Shown here: positions 54,597 to 63,700 of the stretch, piece by piece
How the letters are laid out: the number at the start of each line of letters is the position of its first letter
Position numbering within the stretch: the stretch's first letter is position 1
Origin: Roseivirga sp. E12
GTDB taxonomy: Bacteria > Bacteroidota > Bacteroidia > Cytophagales > Cyclobacteriaceae
Direction of reading: 5' to 3'
Assembly (NCBI RefSeq): GCF_017592825.1
Contig: NZ_JAGFMD010000005.1
Location: 237,570 to 301,569 of the forward strand
Length of the DNA stretch: 64,000 nucleotides
Made by a program: the position numbers and the translations under genes
Notes under the pieces: model-generated
Told to the model about the DNA's origin: nothing
The model's database searches: none
Seen by the model: the letters and a program-made list of their open reading frames with translations, nothing else

Positions 54597-55013
54597 GATA
54601 GGGTTTATCTCACAAAAACAATGTCATAAGTGTCTTCATCAATTTAGCCGAAACAGAACTATATAAAAATAAAAAAGTGATTTAAGCTTCTTATTCACTT
54701 TTCTGGTGAATGATCTGATCAGCTTAAAGTCCTATTCTGACAACGCTCTTTATTTAGGTGGGGCTTTTGATCTTAAGAAAATTCAAAGGGCCAATAGTCG
54801 GCTATACACTATTGTTTTCGCTTTATGGTCATATAGGCTATAAAGAAGATGTTATCAAGGTCAAAGCCTTGAGGAAGGGGTACAAATAACTATCCCACAG
54901 CACCACACCTTACTGACATATTTCTGTAAATTGTTATGAATCTGACCAGCTGTTTGATTTACTCCGGAACCCGAAGTAAATTTGCAGCGTTGTCCTGTTA
55001 CAAGGAAAATAAA
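54597..55013. other. 417-base divergent intergenic region
   Basis: It contains an 8-bp-arm hairpin (AAAAGTGA 54673-54680 / TCACTTTT 54695-54702) of unknown purpose, and two short out-of-phase open frames of about 43 codons (54712-54840 region and up to about 54889) that I could not assign. The MarR promoter lies at its right end. No RNA gene or repeat is recognised. Confidence 0.5.
54953..54984 (+). promoter_or_regulatory. Promoter of the MarR-RND operon
   Basis: TTTG at 54953-54956 and TAAATTTG at 54977-54984 with a 20-bp spacer, a full consensus match. The predicted start near 54991 lies after the longest possible MarR start (54936) but before ATG 55014, which supports the latter. Confidence 0.65.
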
Positions 55014-55475
55014 ATGAAAACCAGCGAAAAGAACGTAAAACAATTTACAGATGCTCTTGAAGCCATGCTAATGAAAATGCAAGAGGTAGACAACTCCTGC
55101 ATTGAAGTATCAAGGGATCTTTCTAAACGTGAATTTGGCTTGGTGGTACTACTCGGTAAACACAACTCTCTTATAATGAAAGAAGTTGCAGATTTCACCG
55201 GGGTTCCAATGAGTACTGCTACGGGCATAGTGGATAAATTGGTCAATAAGGGCTATTTAATGCGGTTTTACTCAGAAGAAGATCGTAGAATCATTAGAAT
55301 AGGTTTGAGCAAATATGGCGAAGAGCTTTATCAAATGCTCGAAAAAATGATGAACATGTTTGGGCAACATATCCTTGATGGGTTCACAAAAGAAGAACGA
55401 GAGCAGTTCATCTTTTTAATGCAAAAAGCCACTCAAAGCTTAGACTTTAAATTAAAGGCTGAAGCCACATCTTGA
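55014..55475 (+). CDS. MarR family transcriptional regulator
   Basis: 153 residues from ATG 55014 (an ATG at 54936 would precede the promoter). Winged helix: SLIMKEVADFTGVPMSTATGIVDKLVNKGYLMRF (recognition helix STATGIVDKLV), wing YSEEDRRIIRIGLS. Dimer helices are at both ends. MarR proteins commonly repress an efflux gene next door and are released by small phenolics or lipids. Here the RND exporter starts 107 bases downstream on the same strand, so autoregulation of the whole operon is likely. Confidence 0.9.
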   Translation: MKTSEKNVKQFTDALEAMLMKMQEVDNSCIEVSRDLSKREFGLVVLLGKHNSLIMKEVADFTGVPMSTATGIVDKLVNKGYLMRFYSEEDRRIIRIGLSKYGEELYQMLEKMMNMFGQHILDGFTKEEREQFIFLMQKATQSLDFKLKAEATS

Positions 55476-55581
55476 TTTTTTTTGAAAATATATTTCGGAT
55501 TTCGAACTATCTGGGAACTAAAATATACTCGAATCGTATTTTACGTTCATCGAATAAATTAAAAATCGAAATATTTTTCAA

Positions 55582-58044
55582 ATGACTGTCCCTTCCGGTA
55601 ACCAAGAGGCGTCATTTCGCACAACCACTAGAAATCAAAATTTAACCCAGATGAAAAAAAACATTGAAAACCTCAAAGACAGTTCTCGGCAATTCGGTGA
55701 ACGTTGGGGTAAAACCGTAGTCAGGTTCAGATGGCCTGTGCTCATTGGCACACTTTTATTCGCCATGGCTTTCGGAGCGGGAGGCCAAATGGGCTTTAAC
55801 AGCGACTACCATGTCTTCTTTAGTGAGGACAACCCACAAATGTTGGCCTATGATGGGCTGCAGAATAAGTACACTAAAGATGACAATGTATTTATTGTAC
55901 TTGCCCCGAAGGACGGACAAGTGTTTACAAAGGAGACACTAACGGCAATAGAAGAATTAACTGCAGAAGCATGGCAAACACCTTATTCGAGTAGAGTGGA
56001 TGCAATTACAAATTTTCAATATACCAGAGCTGTAGAGGACGATTTGTATGTGGAAGACTTGATAGAAGATGCCGCAAGTAAATCAGAAAAAGAGTTAGCG
56101 GAATTCAAAAACATTGCCACGGAAGACCCTAGGCTGGTACATCGGCTAATCAATGAAGCTGGTACCGTCACTGCAGTGAATGTTACTGTCCGCTTACCTG
56201 AGGTAGATAACGGTGAAAGTGCCGAGGTTACAGCTTTTGCTCGGGAGATGGTATCGAAGCTCGAAGAGAAATATCCAAACATAGACACCTATCTCTCGGG
56301 AATGGTGATGCTTAACAGCGCCTTCTTCGAGTCTGCTAATGGCGACTTTCAGACTTTGACTCCTCTGATGTTTTTGATCGTTATCATTACGATTCTCTTA
56401 ACCACAAGGACATTCTCAGGAACGTTTTCGACCCTAATCGTGATCGTACTCTCCATAATGACGGCTATGGGCTTTGGGGCCTATATGGGCATTGGACTTA
56501 CACCACCTTCTGGCGCATTTATCAATATCATACTTACGCTAGCAGTTGCAGACAGTATTCACGTGTTGATCACCATTATTCAACAAATGCGAAAAGGAGT
56601 GCCAAAGAGAGAGGCAATTGTAGAGTCTCTGAGGTTGAATTTCATGCCTGTTTTCATTACTAGCCTTACCACGGTAATAGGCTTTCTTTCCATGAACTTT
56701 TCAGATTCACCACCATTCCATGACTTAGGTAATCTTACGGCTGTCGGTATGGTTGCTGCCTTTCTTTATTCAACACTCACTTTACCAGCCTTGTTAGCAA
56801 TTCTTCCAGTTAAGGTTAAGAAGAGAGTGACCGAAGGTGGAAAACTTCCATTTCTGGAGCGTTTAGCAGAATTTGTTATTGCCAACAAACGACCAGTGAT
56901 CGCAGTGTCTTCACTTCTGATAATCACTTCTTCATTTCTCGTCTTCAAGAATGAGCTCAATGACGAATTCATAAAATACTTCAGCAAAGACGTACAGTTT
57001 CGATCAGACACCGACTATATATCCGACAATCTAACAGGTATCTATACCGTAGAATTTTCCATAGCCGCAGATGAAGAAGGTGGCATCAACGATCCTAGTT
57101 ATTTGAACACCTTGAAGTCCTTCGAAGACTGGCTTTACACGAATGAAGAAGTCATTCATGTAAATGCATTTACCGAGGTGATGGAACAGGTAAACAAATC
57201 AATGCATGGTGATGACCTGTCCTATTACAAGATGCCAGACAACCGTGAAGAGGCTGCACAATACTTGCTGCTTTATGAAATGTCTCTGCCTTTCGGCCTT
57301 GACTTGAACAATCAGGTTAATGTAGACAAGTCGGAAACTCGCGTCATTGTGACAATCAAGAATATCCCGACTCAAAGTATGTTAGCTCTAAGTGATAGGG
57401 CAACGGACTGGCTTGATGAAAATGCTCCTAGCCATATGAGAGCAGAGGGTGTAAGCAGTACAATGATGTTTGCCCACCTGTCGGAGAGACAAATTATGAG
57501 TATGATCAGCGGAACGGCTGTAGCACTTCTCTTAATATCTATTGTACTGGCTTTCGCAATTCGTAGTGGCAAGTTTGGCTTTTTGAGCCTCATACCTAAT
57601 ATCACTCCGGTGATCATTGGCCTGGGTATTTGGGGGCTTTTTTATGGATATATCAACACTGGCATCTCGATCGTGTTCGGTATGACATTGGGCATTATTG
57701 TTGACGATACTGTCCATTTCTTATCCAAGTATCTAAGGGCTAGAAGAGAACTGGGTAAGAGTCCGGAAGACTCTGTACGCTATGCCTTTTCAACTGTAGG
57801 ACAAGCATTGCTGGTCACCACATTTGTATTGGTAGCAGGGTTCTTAGTACTCGCCCAATCGAACTTTGGCCTCAATTCCGACATGGCCAAAATCACCACG
57901 ATCATTATCATCATGGCCTTGGTATTAGACTTCTTAATGCTACCTGCCCTGTTGATGCTCTCACCGGTGAAGAGGTCACAAGACGTCAAAAATATAGCAT
58001 CCAAGGGAAGCACTGGAGATTTAAGTGCTATTCCCGCCACATAA
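55582..58044 (+). CDS. RND superfamily exporter (MMPL/HpnN type)
   Basis: 820 residues (796 if the ATG at 55651, MKKNIENLKDSS, is the true start; the first 23 residues look unrelated to the family). Twelve membrane helices in the RND pattern: helix 1 at about 52-70, helices near 264-425, helix 7 near 438, and the cluster 640-800. The proton-relay helix 4 has LAVADSIHVLI, repeated as GIIVDDTVHFLS in the second half. This branch transports lipids or hydrophobic molecules outward, as do MmpL and hopanoid transporters. Followed by a LolA-like carrier and an outer-membrane protein. Confidence 0.92.
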   Translation: MTVPSGNQEASFRTTTRNQNLTQMKKNIENLKDSSRQFGERWGKTVVRFRWPVLIGTLLFAMAFGAGGQMGFNSDYHVFFSEDNPQMLAYDGLQNKYTKDDNVFIVLAPKDGQVFTKETLTAIEELTAEAWQTPYSSRVDAITNFQYTRAVEDDLYVEDLIEDAASKSEKELAEFKNIATEDPRLVHRLINEAGTVTAVNVTVRLPEVDNGESAEVTAFAREMVSKLEEKYPNIDTYLSGMVMLNSAFFESANGDFQTLTPLMFLIVIITILLTTRTFSGTFSTLIVIVLSIMTAMGFGAYMGIGLTPPSGAFINIILTLAVADSIHVLITIIQQMRKGVPKREAIVESLRLNFMPVFITSLTTVIGFLSMNFSDSPPFHDLGNLTAVGMVAAFLYSTLTLPALLAILPVKVKKRVTEGGKLPFLERLAEFVIANKRPVIAVSSLLIITSSFLVFKNELNDEFIKYFSKDVQFRSDTDYISDNLTGIYTVEFSIAADEEGGINDPSYLNTLKSFEDWLYTNEEVIHVNAFTEVMEQVNKSMHGDDLSYYKMPDNREEAAQYLLLYEMSLPFGLDLNNQVNVDKSETRVIVTIKNIPTQSMLALSDRATDWLDENAPSHMRAEGVSSTMMFAHLSERQIMSMISGTAVALLLISIVLAFAIRSGKFGFLSLIPNITPVIIGLGIWGLFYGYINTGISIVFGMTLGIIVDDTVHFLSKYLRARRELGKSPEDSVRYAFSTVGQALLVTTFVLVAGFLVLAQSNFGLNSDMAKITTIIIIMALVLDFLMLPALLMLSPVKRSQDVKNIASKGSTGDLSAIPAT

Positions 58045-58070
58045 TTGAAAATCAAGAAAATAGTAAACAG

Positions 58071-58853
58071 ATGAAAAATACATTATTAACAATATTAGGA
58101 TTGTTCATTGCCATAGGATTGCAAGGACAATCAGCAGAAGAAAGAGGCATTGAGATTGCAAAAGCAGCAGATGCCTATGACCAAGGGTTTGGCAGTTCGG
58201 TCACTAAACTCACCATGATTCTCACCAATAAGCAAGGTCAGGAGAGTACAAGGTATATGAGTAATCAAACGCTTGAACTGACTGAAGATGGTGACAAATC
58301 CCTTATAGTTTTCGACAGTCCAAGAGATGTAAAAGGTACGGCAACACTAACGTTCACACATAAAGAAGGGTCAGACGACCAGTGGCTTTATTTGCCCGCC
58401 TTGAAAAGGGTCAAGAGGATTTCTTCGAATAACAAGTCTGGACCATTCATGGGAAGCGAATTCGCTTATGAAGATTTATCATCACAGGAGGTTGAAAAAT
58501 ACACCTACAAATTTTTGAGAGAGGAAGAAATCAATGGCGTAAATGCTTTTGTAGTAGAAAGAGATCCGGTTGACCCTAAGTCTGGCTATACAAGGCAGGT
58601 TGTTTGGTACAACAAGGAGAACTATCGCTTGGAAAAAATGGATTTCTATGACCGAAAGAATGCGTTACTCAAGACGCTCACTTATGCAAAATATAAAGTC
58701 TACAAGGAGAAGCACTGGCGCGCAGGTGAAATGAATATGGTGAATCATCAGACTGGAAAGAAAACCCAGTTGAACTTCGATGATTACCAATTTGACTTGA
58801 ATCTGAAGGAGTCTGACTTTTCTCAGAACAGCTTGCAGAGGGCAAGTCGCTAA
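58071..58853 (+). CDS. Outer-membrane lipoprotein-sorting (LolA-like) protein
   Basis: 260 residues. Signal peptide at residues 1-19 (ending LQGQ). The domain is the LolA/LppX half-barrel found beside MMPL/RND pumps: GTATLTFTHKEGSDDQWLYL (read GTATLTF and DQWLYLPALKRVKRISS), GPFMGSEFAYEDLSSQEVE, and YTRQVVWYNKENYRLEKMDFY. Such proteins shuttle a lipid-like cargo across the periplasm. It begins 26 bases after the pump gene, so the two are coexpressed. Confidence 0.88.
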   Translation: MKNTLLTILGLFIAIGLQGQSAEERGIEIAKAADAYDQGFGSSVTKLTMILTNKQGQESTRYMSNQTLELTEDGDKSLIVFDSPRDVKGTATLTFTHKEGSDDQWLYLPALKRVKRISSNNKSGPFMGSEFAYEDLSSQEVEKYTYKFLREEEINGVNAFVVERDPVDPKSGYTRQVVWYNKENYRLEKMDFYDRKNALLKTLTYAKYKVYKEKHWRAGEMNMVNHQTGKKTQLNFDDYQFDLNLKESDFSQNSLQRASR

Positions 58854-58864
58854 GCTAAGAGCTC

Positions 58865-60100
58865 ATGATTTTAAGATTAATCAATTCCACGCCTATTAAT
58901 AACCGATGGAGAAATACGTTCTCCATTGGTTCCCTATTACTGTTGTTGTCCTTCCCTACAATAGCACAAGATGACGAGTCCATTTTTAAGGAATTCTCAG
59001 GATATGTAGGCGCGGACTATCGATACTTCTTTGAAGATGGCCTCTACAATGGCCAAAAAAGGAGCTTCCCATCACTCATCATTCAACCAGAGTACTTGTA
59101 TGAGTGGAACGGAGGTGACAATCGAATTAAGTTTATCGGTTTTGGTCGATTTGATAGAGATAGCAGAAGAACTCATTTTGATGTACGCGAGCTATACTAT
59201 CAGACGGTTAAGAATAGTTGGGAGCTGAGTGTTGGCTTCAAAAAAGTGTTTTGGGGTAAGACTGAGGCAGTGCATTTAGTTGACATTATTAATCAGACTG
59301 ATTTTGTCGAGAGCTTTGATGGTGAAGAGAAACTAGGTGAGGCTATGGTACAGCTATCTTACTCCTCTTCGGTGGGAACCTTTGACTTATTCTATCTACC
59401 GTACTTTCGAAAAAGAGTGTTTCCTGGGGAAAGGGGGCGACTGAGAACCTCTTTTATCATTAATGATGATGACGTGGCTTTTGAGTCACAGGCAGAAGAA
59501 ACGAGACCGAGTTTTGCAGCGCGATGGTCGGCTTTTACTGGGCCTTTTGACTTAGGCCTTTCTTACTTTAATGGAACGGGTAGAGAACCTTTTTTCAGGG
59601 CAACAAACGGAGGTGGTTTTCAGCTGTTCTATGGAATCATAGAACAGGTAGGAATAGATATTCAGGCGACAACAGGACCTCTTCTATGGAAGGTAGAAAG
59701 CATTGTAAGAAGAAGTGACTTTCAAGACATGTGGGCTTTGGCTGCGGGTATAGAATATAGCTTTTTCGATATTGCTAGTACCGGACTGGACATTGGTATT
59801 GTCGCAGAATACTTGCATGATGATCGAGGCTTACTATCCTTTAGTAGCCTTGATAATGATTTGTTCACTGGCGCTCGATTTGCATTTAATGATACACAAA
59901 GCACAGAATTTCTTATTGGAGGAATTATGGACTTAGATAAAAGCACTAAACTTTGGAGTATCGAAGGTAGCCGAAGACTTGGCAACTCTTGGAAAGCGGA
60001 AATTGAGATGAGATTATTTGACGATGTAGATCAAAACGAGTTCCTAAACTTTATTCGCAGAGATAGTTTCTTGCAGTTCAGCTTGAACAAATATTTTTAG
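58865..60100 (+). CDS. Outer-membrane beta-barrel protein of the RND operon
   Basis: 411 residues. A longer N-terminus leads into a signal segment (FSIGSLLLLLSFPTIAQ, residues 20-36). The rest is a large barrel: alternating aromatic strands (YVGADYRYFFEDGLYNG, WELSVGFKKVFWGKTEAV, FLQFSLNKYF at the C-terminus with terminal Phe). The layout resembles DUF1302-like or phosphate-selective-type outer-membrane proteins that often accompany MMPL/LolA pairs. It ends the operon, completing an inner membrane - periplasm - outer membrane route. Exact family uncertain. Confidence 0.8.
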   Translation: MILRLINSTPINNRWRNTFSIGSLLLLLSFPTIAQDDESIFKEFSGYVGADYRYFFEDGLYNGQKRSFPSLIIQPEYLYEWNGGDNRIKFIGFGRFDRDSRRTHFDVRELYYQTVKNSWELSVGFKKVFWGKTEAVHLVDIINQTDFVESFDGEEKLGEAMVQLSYSSSVGTFDLFYLPYFRKRVFPGERGRLRTSFIINDDDVAFESQAEETRPSFAARWSAFTGPFDLGLSYFNGTGREPFFRATNGGGFQLFYGIIEQVGIDIQATTGPLLWKVESIVRRSDFQDMWALAAGIEYSFFDIASTGLDIGIVAEYLHDDRGLLSFSSLDNDLFTGARFAFNDTQSTEFLIGGIMDLDKSTKLWSIEGSRRLGNSWKAEIEMRLFDDVDQNEFLNFIRRDSFLQFSLNKYF

Positions 60101-60121
60101 ATCATCAGGACCGACTCCCTC

Positions 60122-60156
60122 AAAAAAAGTAGGGCCAAACTCGTCCAGTTTGGCCC
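60122..60156 (-). terminator. Terminator oriented for the minus-strand lipoprotein/adhesin genes
   Basis: Arms GGGCCAAACT (60132-60141) and AGTTTGGCCC (60147-60156), loop CGTCC. A T-run follows only in minus-strand reading (60129-60123). It would end transcripts from the gene at 60322. Confidence 0.8.
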
Positions 60157-60321
60157 GTATTCACCAAAACACATGTTAACATTTTCAATGGAACATGCTT
60201 TATTATTATGAGACTCTAGTTTAAATATTCGTTCAACTTTTATGGTTCGAAATCATTCCAAGAGGTAAGGATTTTGTTTTCAGCATTAATTCGGACTTCG
60301 ATCCTTAGGCTTGGCGAATAT

Positions 60322-60768
60322 TTATCTAGAAACCTTGACGGTATAGTTTCCTTGAATTCCGGCTCTTACTGGAGCGGTCCCTGCATGAAAGAAGGAGAAT
60401 TGAAATTCCGTTAAGCTCAAAGTATTTATGGTCAACTGTTCTCCCGTGTCGAGAGTAATCAGTGTCCCCGTATTGTCGGTCCACTGCCATGTGCCGCTTG
60501 CACTGAAAAGATCGGCTCCGTTTGTTGTCTGGTAGGTTCCATCTGCAAATGACAATGTGAAGCTAGGGTAATTCAATGTTACATTCTGGCCGTCAAGAAG
60601 GATTTGTCCGGACACACCCAAGCCCCAATCACCAGACAATTGTTGAAATGCAGTCTCTGTTAAGCTTGGACCATCATCATTGGAACAAGAACTAGTCAAA
60701 ATGAGTAATAGCACTACATAAAAAAGGAACAACTCTAATGACACTAATTGTCTTATAAATCTATTCAT
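60322..60768 (-). CDS. Lipoprotein of unknown function
   Basis: 148 residues. Signal segment LFLFYVVLLLILTSSC with the lipobox LTSSC, then an acidic SNDDGPS leader. The mature domain is a short beta-sandwich-like sequence (LSGDWGLGVSGQILLDGQ, FSASGTWQWTDNTGTLITLD), as in lipocalin-like lipoproteins. It begins 10 bases after the adhesin gene stop on the same strand, so probably the two share a transcript. Role unknown. Confidence 0.72.
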   Translation of the reverse strand: MNRFIRQLVSLELFLFYVVLLLILTSSCSNDDGPSLTETAFQQLSGDWGLGVSGQILLDGQNVTLNYPSFTLSFADGTYQTTNGADLFSASGTWQWTDNTGTLITLDTGEQLTINTLSLTEFQFSFFHAGTAPVRAGIQGNYTVKVSR

Positions 60769-60778
60769 ATCGTTTATT

Positions 60779-63700
60779 CTATCTTTTGATGATTACTTTC
60801 TTTCTCACTACTGACTGCCCATTGGTAAACTGGACAATGTAGATGCCCATCTCATATCCTGATACATTTAAGGTCAGTTGCTGCTGGGTATGGCCTTTCT
60901 TATTGAACATAGCTACACCTGTGGCATTGATAACTGTAATGTCAAGCTTACTACCATTCAGTGCGGATAAGTCTATGGTCAACAGCCTACTTGCTGGGTT
61001 GGGATATATCTCAATATCAGCCGGGACAATGATTCCCGTATCTACCGAGGTGATAATCGCCCCTTCACCCGATACTGGATGAGCTTCGTTCCCACCTTCA
61101 TGATTGAAGATGATATTTCCTCCATAGTTTCTAACCTCTGTTGGTACAAAGGTGACCGTAACGTCTGCACTCGCCCCTGTTGTAAGGGTCAATGATCCTG
61201 GCAGCACACTAAAACCTGCCGGTGTGGATGTAATTCTTACTTCCACAGGTTTTTCACCATCATTAGTCACTGTTAGCGTTCGTGTTTGGCTAAGGCCTAG
61301 AGCAGACATATCAAAAGCGCCATCACCTGTCACAAAAATCGATGGCTCAAGTACATTGTCTATCGTTATGGTCAGCGCCTTTTCGAAGCTTCCTCCTTTA
61401 CCATCTTCTGTCTTCACTCTGATGCTATAGCTGTCTTTTGTCTCAAAGTCAAACACTGCCGCTGCCTTCAAATTAGTGCCATCAATAGAGAAACTAGCAT
61501 TATCAGTATCTCCTGTACCAGATACTATTGTGTAGGTATGACTGTCTCCTGCATCTGCATCGGTGCTGGTTAGTGCTCCTACTATCGCTCCAATTACATT
61601 GTTCTCAGAGATACTGGCTGGTGTGCTGGTAATGTCTGTTGGTAGGAAGTTAGTCGTGTACACTTCATCTGTGAAGTCTCCATTCCCTGTACCTGTGCCA
61701 CCAAGCTTATTGGCTGCATTATCCAGAATACTGTCATCGTCTTTTACATTCAGTCCAATAGTTCCTTGTCCTGATATTCCATTTACATTGACATCATAGG
61801 TCTTTGCATCTACTTGCGTCACTGTGTTAAGAGTTGCTGCTGTACCGGTCAAAGCCAATTCAAAGTCCGTGAGGTCTACACCTAGAACGTCTTCTGAGAA
61901 GATGACTCTAAAGTCTGCCGAGGCAGTTCCTGTATTTAGCTGATCAGCATCTTTTCTAGCAATGGAGCTTACCGTTGGCACTGTACCATCAAAGGTCTTG
62001 GTTACTGCCGTTCCGGCTGCACTGGTATTGCCTGCATTGTCAGTAGCTACTCCCGCAGCAAGACTAACGCTTACCGTTCCATCTGCTGTTGGGGTGATAT
62101 CAAAACTCCATTTCTTGTCATTCGATATGGCTGTGAAGTTTGATGAACTACCATTAATTACACTTAAGTCTGTAGCACTAAAGCCTGCTACTGCCTCATC
62201 AAATTCTACGAATACTGTATAAACTCCATTCACAAGATCTGTTGTAGTAGCATTGCTAATGGTCGGAATTGGTCTAACACCATCAACCAATACAGTGGCT
62301 GTTGATGCAACGTTATTGAGTCCCAATATGGCATCTACACCAAATGCATCTTTCATCGTTCCACCATTGAGGTTAATGGCGGAGCCTATAGCTATTCCAT
62401 CTGCATCTAGCTCACCTTCTACAACAGAGTAGCGGAACAGGATGCTACTGCCATTACTTACCGTGCCCACCTGAGTTGCATTGACTGTGGTACTACCAAT
62501 GGTCATTGGAATGGTAGCCGTACCTGTGATCGTTACTGGCAGCACCATAGTCACCGTAAAGTCAAGGTCATCACCAATACCATATGTGTCTGCGGTTGGT
62601 GCTGTAACACTACTCACCACTGATGCAGCAATTGTAGTAAAGCTCCAATCAGTGGTATTGCTGATACCTGCGTAGTCATTACCAGCTTTATCAACAATTG
62701 CTCCTTGACCCATGGTTACATAGACTTCCGTAGCTGGTGGTAAAGTGTTTTCTAGGTCAATAGTTACTGTTGAACCTGAAACAGTAACCTTAGCACTGGA
62801 AACATCAAAGCTTTCCAGAATAGAATCATCACTTGATTTGCGAACCGATATATTATTTCCACCCTTTAGAACATCTTCTGCAAAAGTTAGTATCAGATTT
62901 GTGGTCGGTAGTATATCCGTTGCATTGTCTACTGGCGATAAGACTGGAGAAGTCACTTCGACATCAATCGTCACTGTTAGCACTTGACTTGCAGGGCCTG
63001 TATTTCCTACCTGATCGGTGGTTATCGCCTTTACAGATATATCTCCTGTCAAGGTCAATGGTGATGTGGTCAATGTCCACGCCCCTACCACATCTGCTAC
63101 GGTAACTCCAAAGCTGACATCATTGATAAAGACTTCTACATCAGCATTGGCTTCTGCTACTCCATTAAATTTAAGGGTAGTAGCATTGGTGATGTTATCG
63201 CTATTGCTCGTTCCTGTATCAGAGGATGCATCAAGATCAATGGTTGGTGCTGCTGGTGTTGCAGTGTCAACTGTGACACTCAATCCGCTGCTTTCTACAC
63301 TTGTATTACCCGCTGCATCTGTGGCCTTGGCAGTAAGGCTATAGCTCGCATCTGATAGTGTGGTATTCTCATGGTTGAAAGACCACTGCCCTGCTCCATC
63401 TGCTGTTGTAGTACCAATGCTTACAGCATCTATAAATACTTCTACGGTAGCATTGGCCTCAGCTGTTCCATTAAAACTTAAGGTTGGATCGTTCGTGTTT
63501 TGATCTGTTCCATTAGCTCCAGTATCATTGGTAATAGAACTCACCACCGGGGCCGCTGGTGCAGCCGTATCTATGGTAACTGATAATGCCGCGCTCGAGG
63601 AACTTGTATTGCCCGCAGCATCTGTGGCTGTGGCCGTAATTGCATAGATAGCATCAGTCAGTGTCGCAGTTTCATGGTTGAAAGACCATTGCCCTGTTGC

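Noticed and set aside
54673..54702. Hairpin with arms AAAAGTGA/TCACTTTT
   Set aside because: Lies between two divergent genes, so it ends no transcript; loop of 14 bases and no clear role.
54712..54889. Two short overlapping frames of about 43 codons with GTG starts
   Set aside because: They lie in different frames, use no ATG and match nothing known; at most relics.
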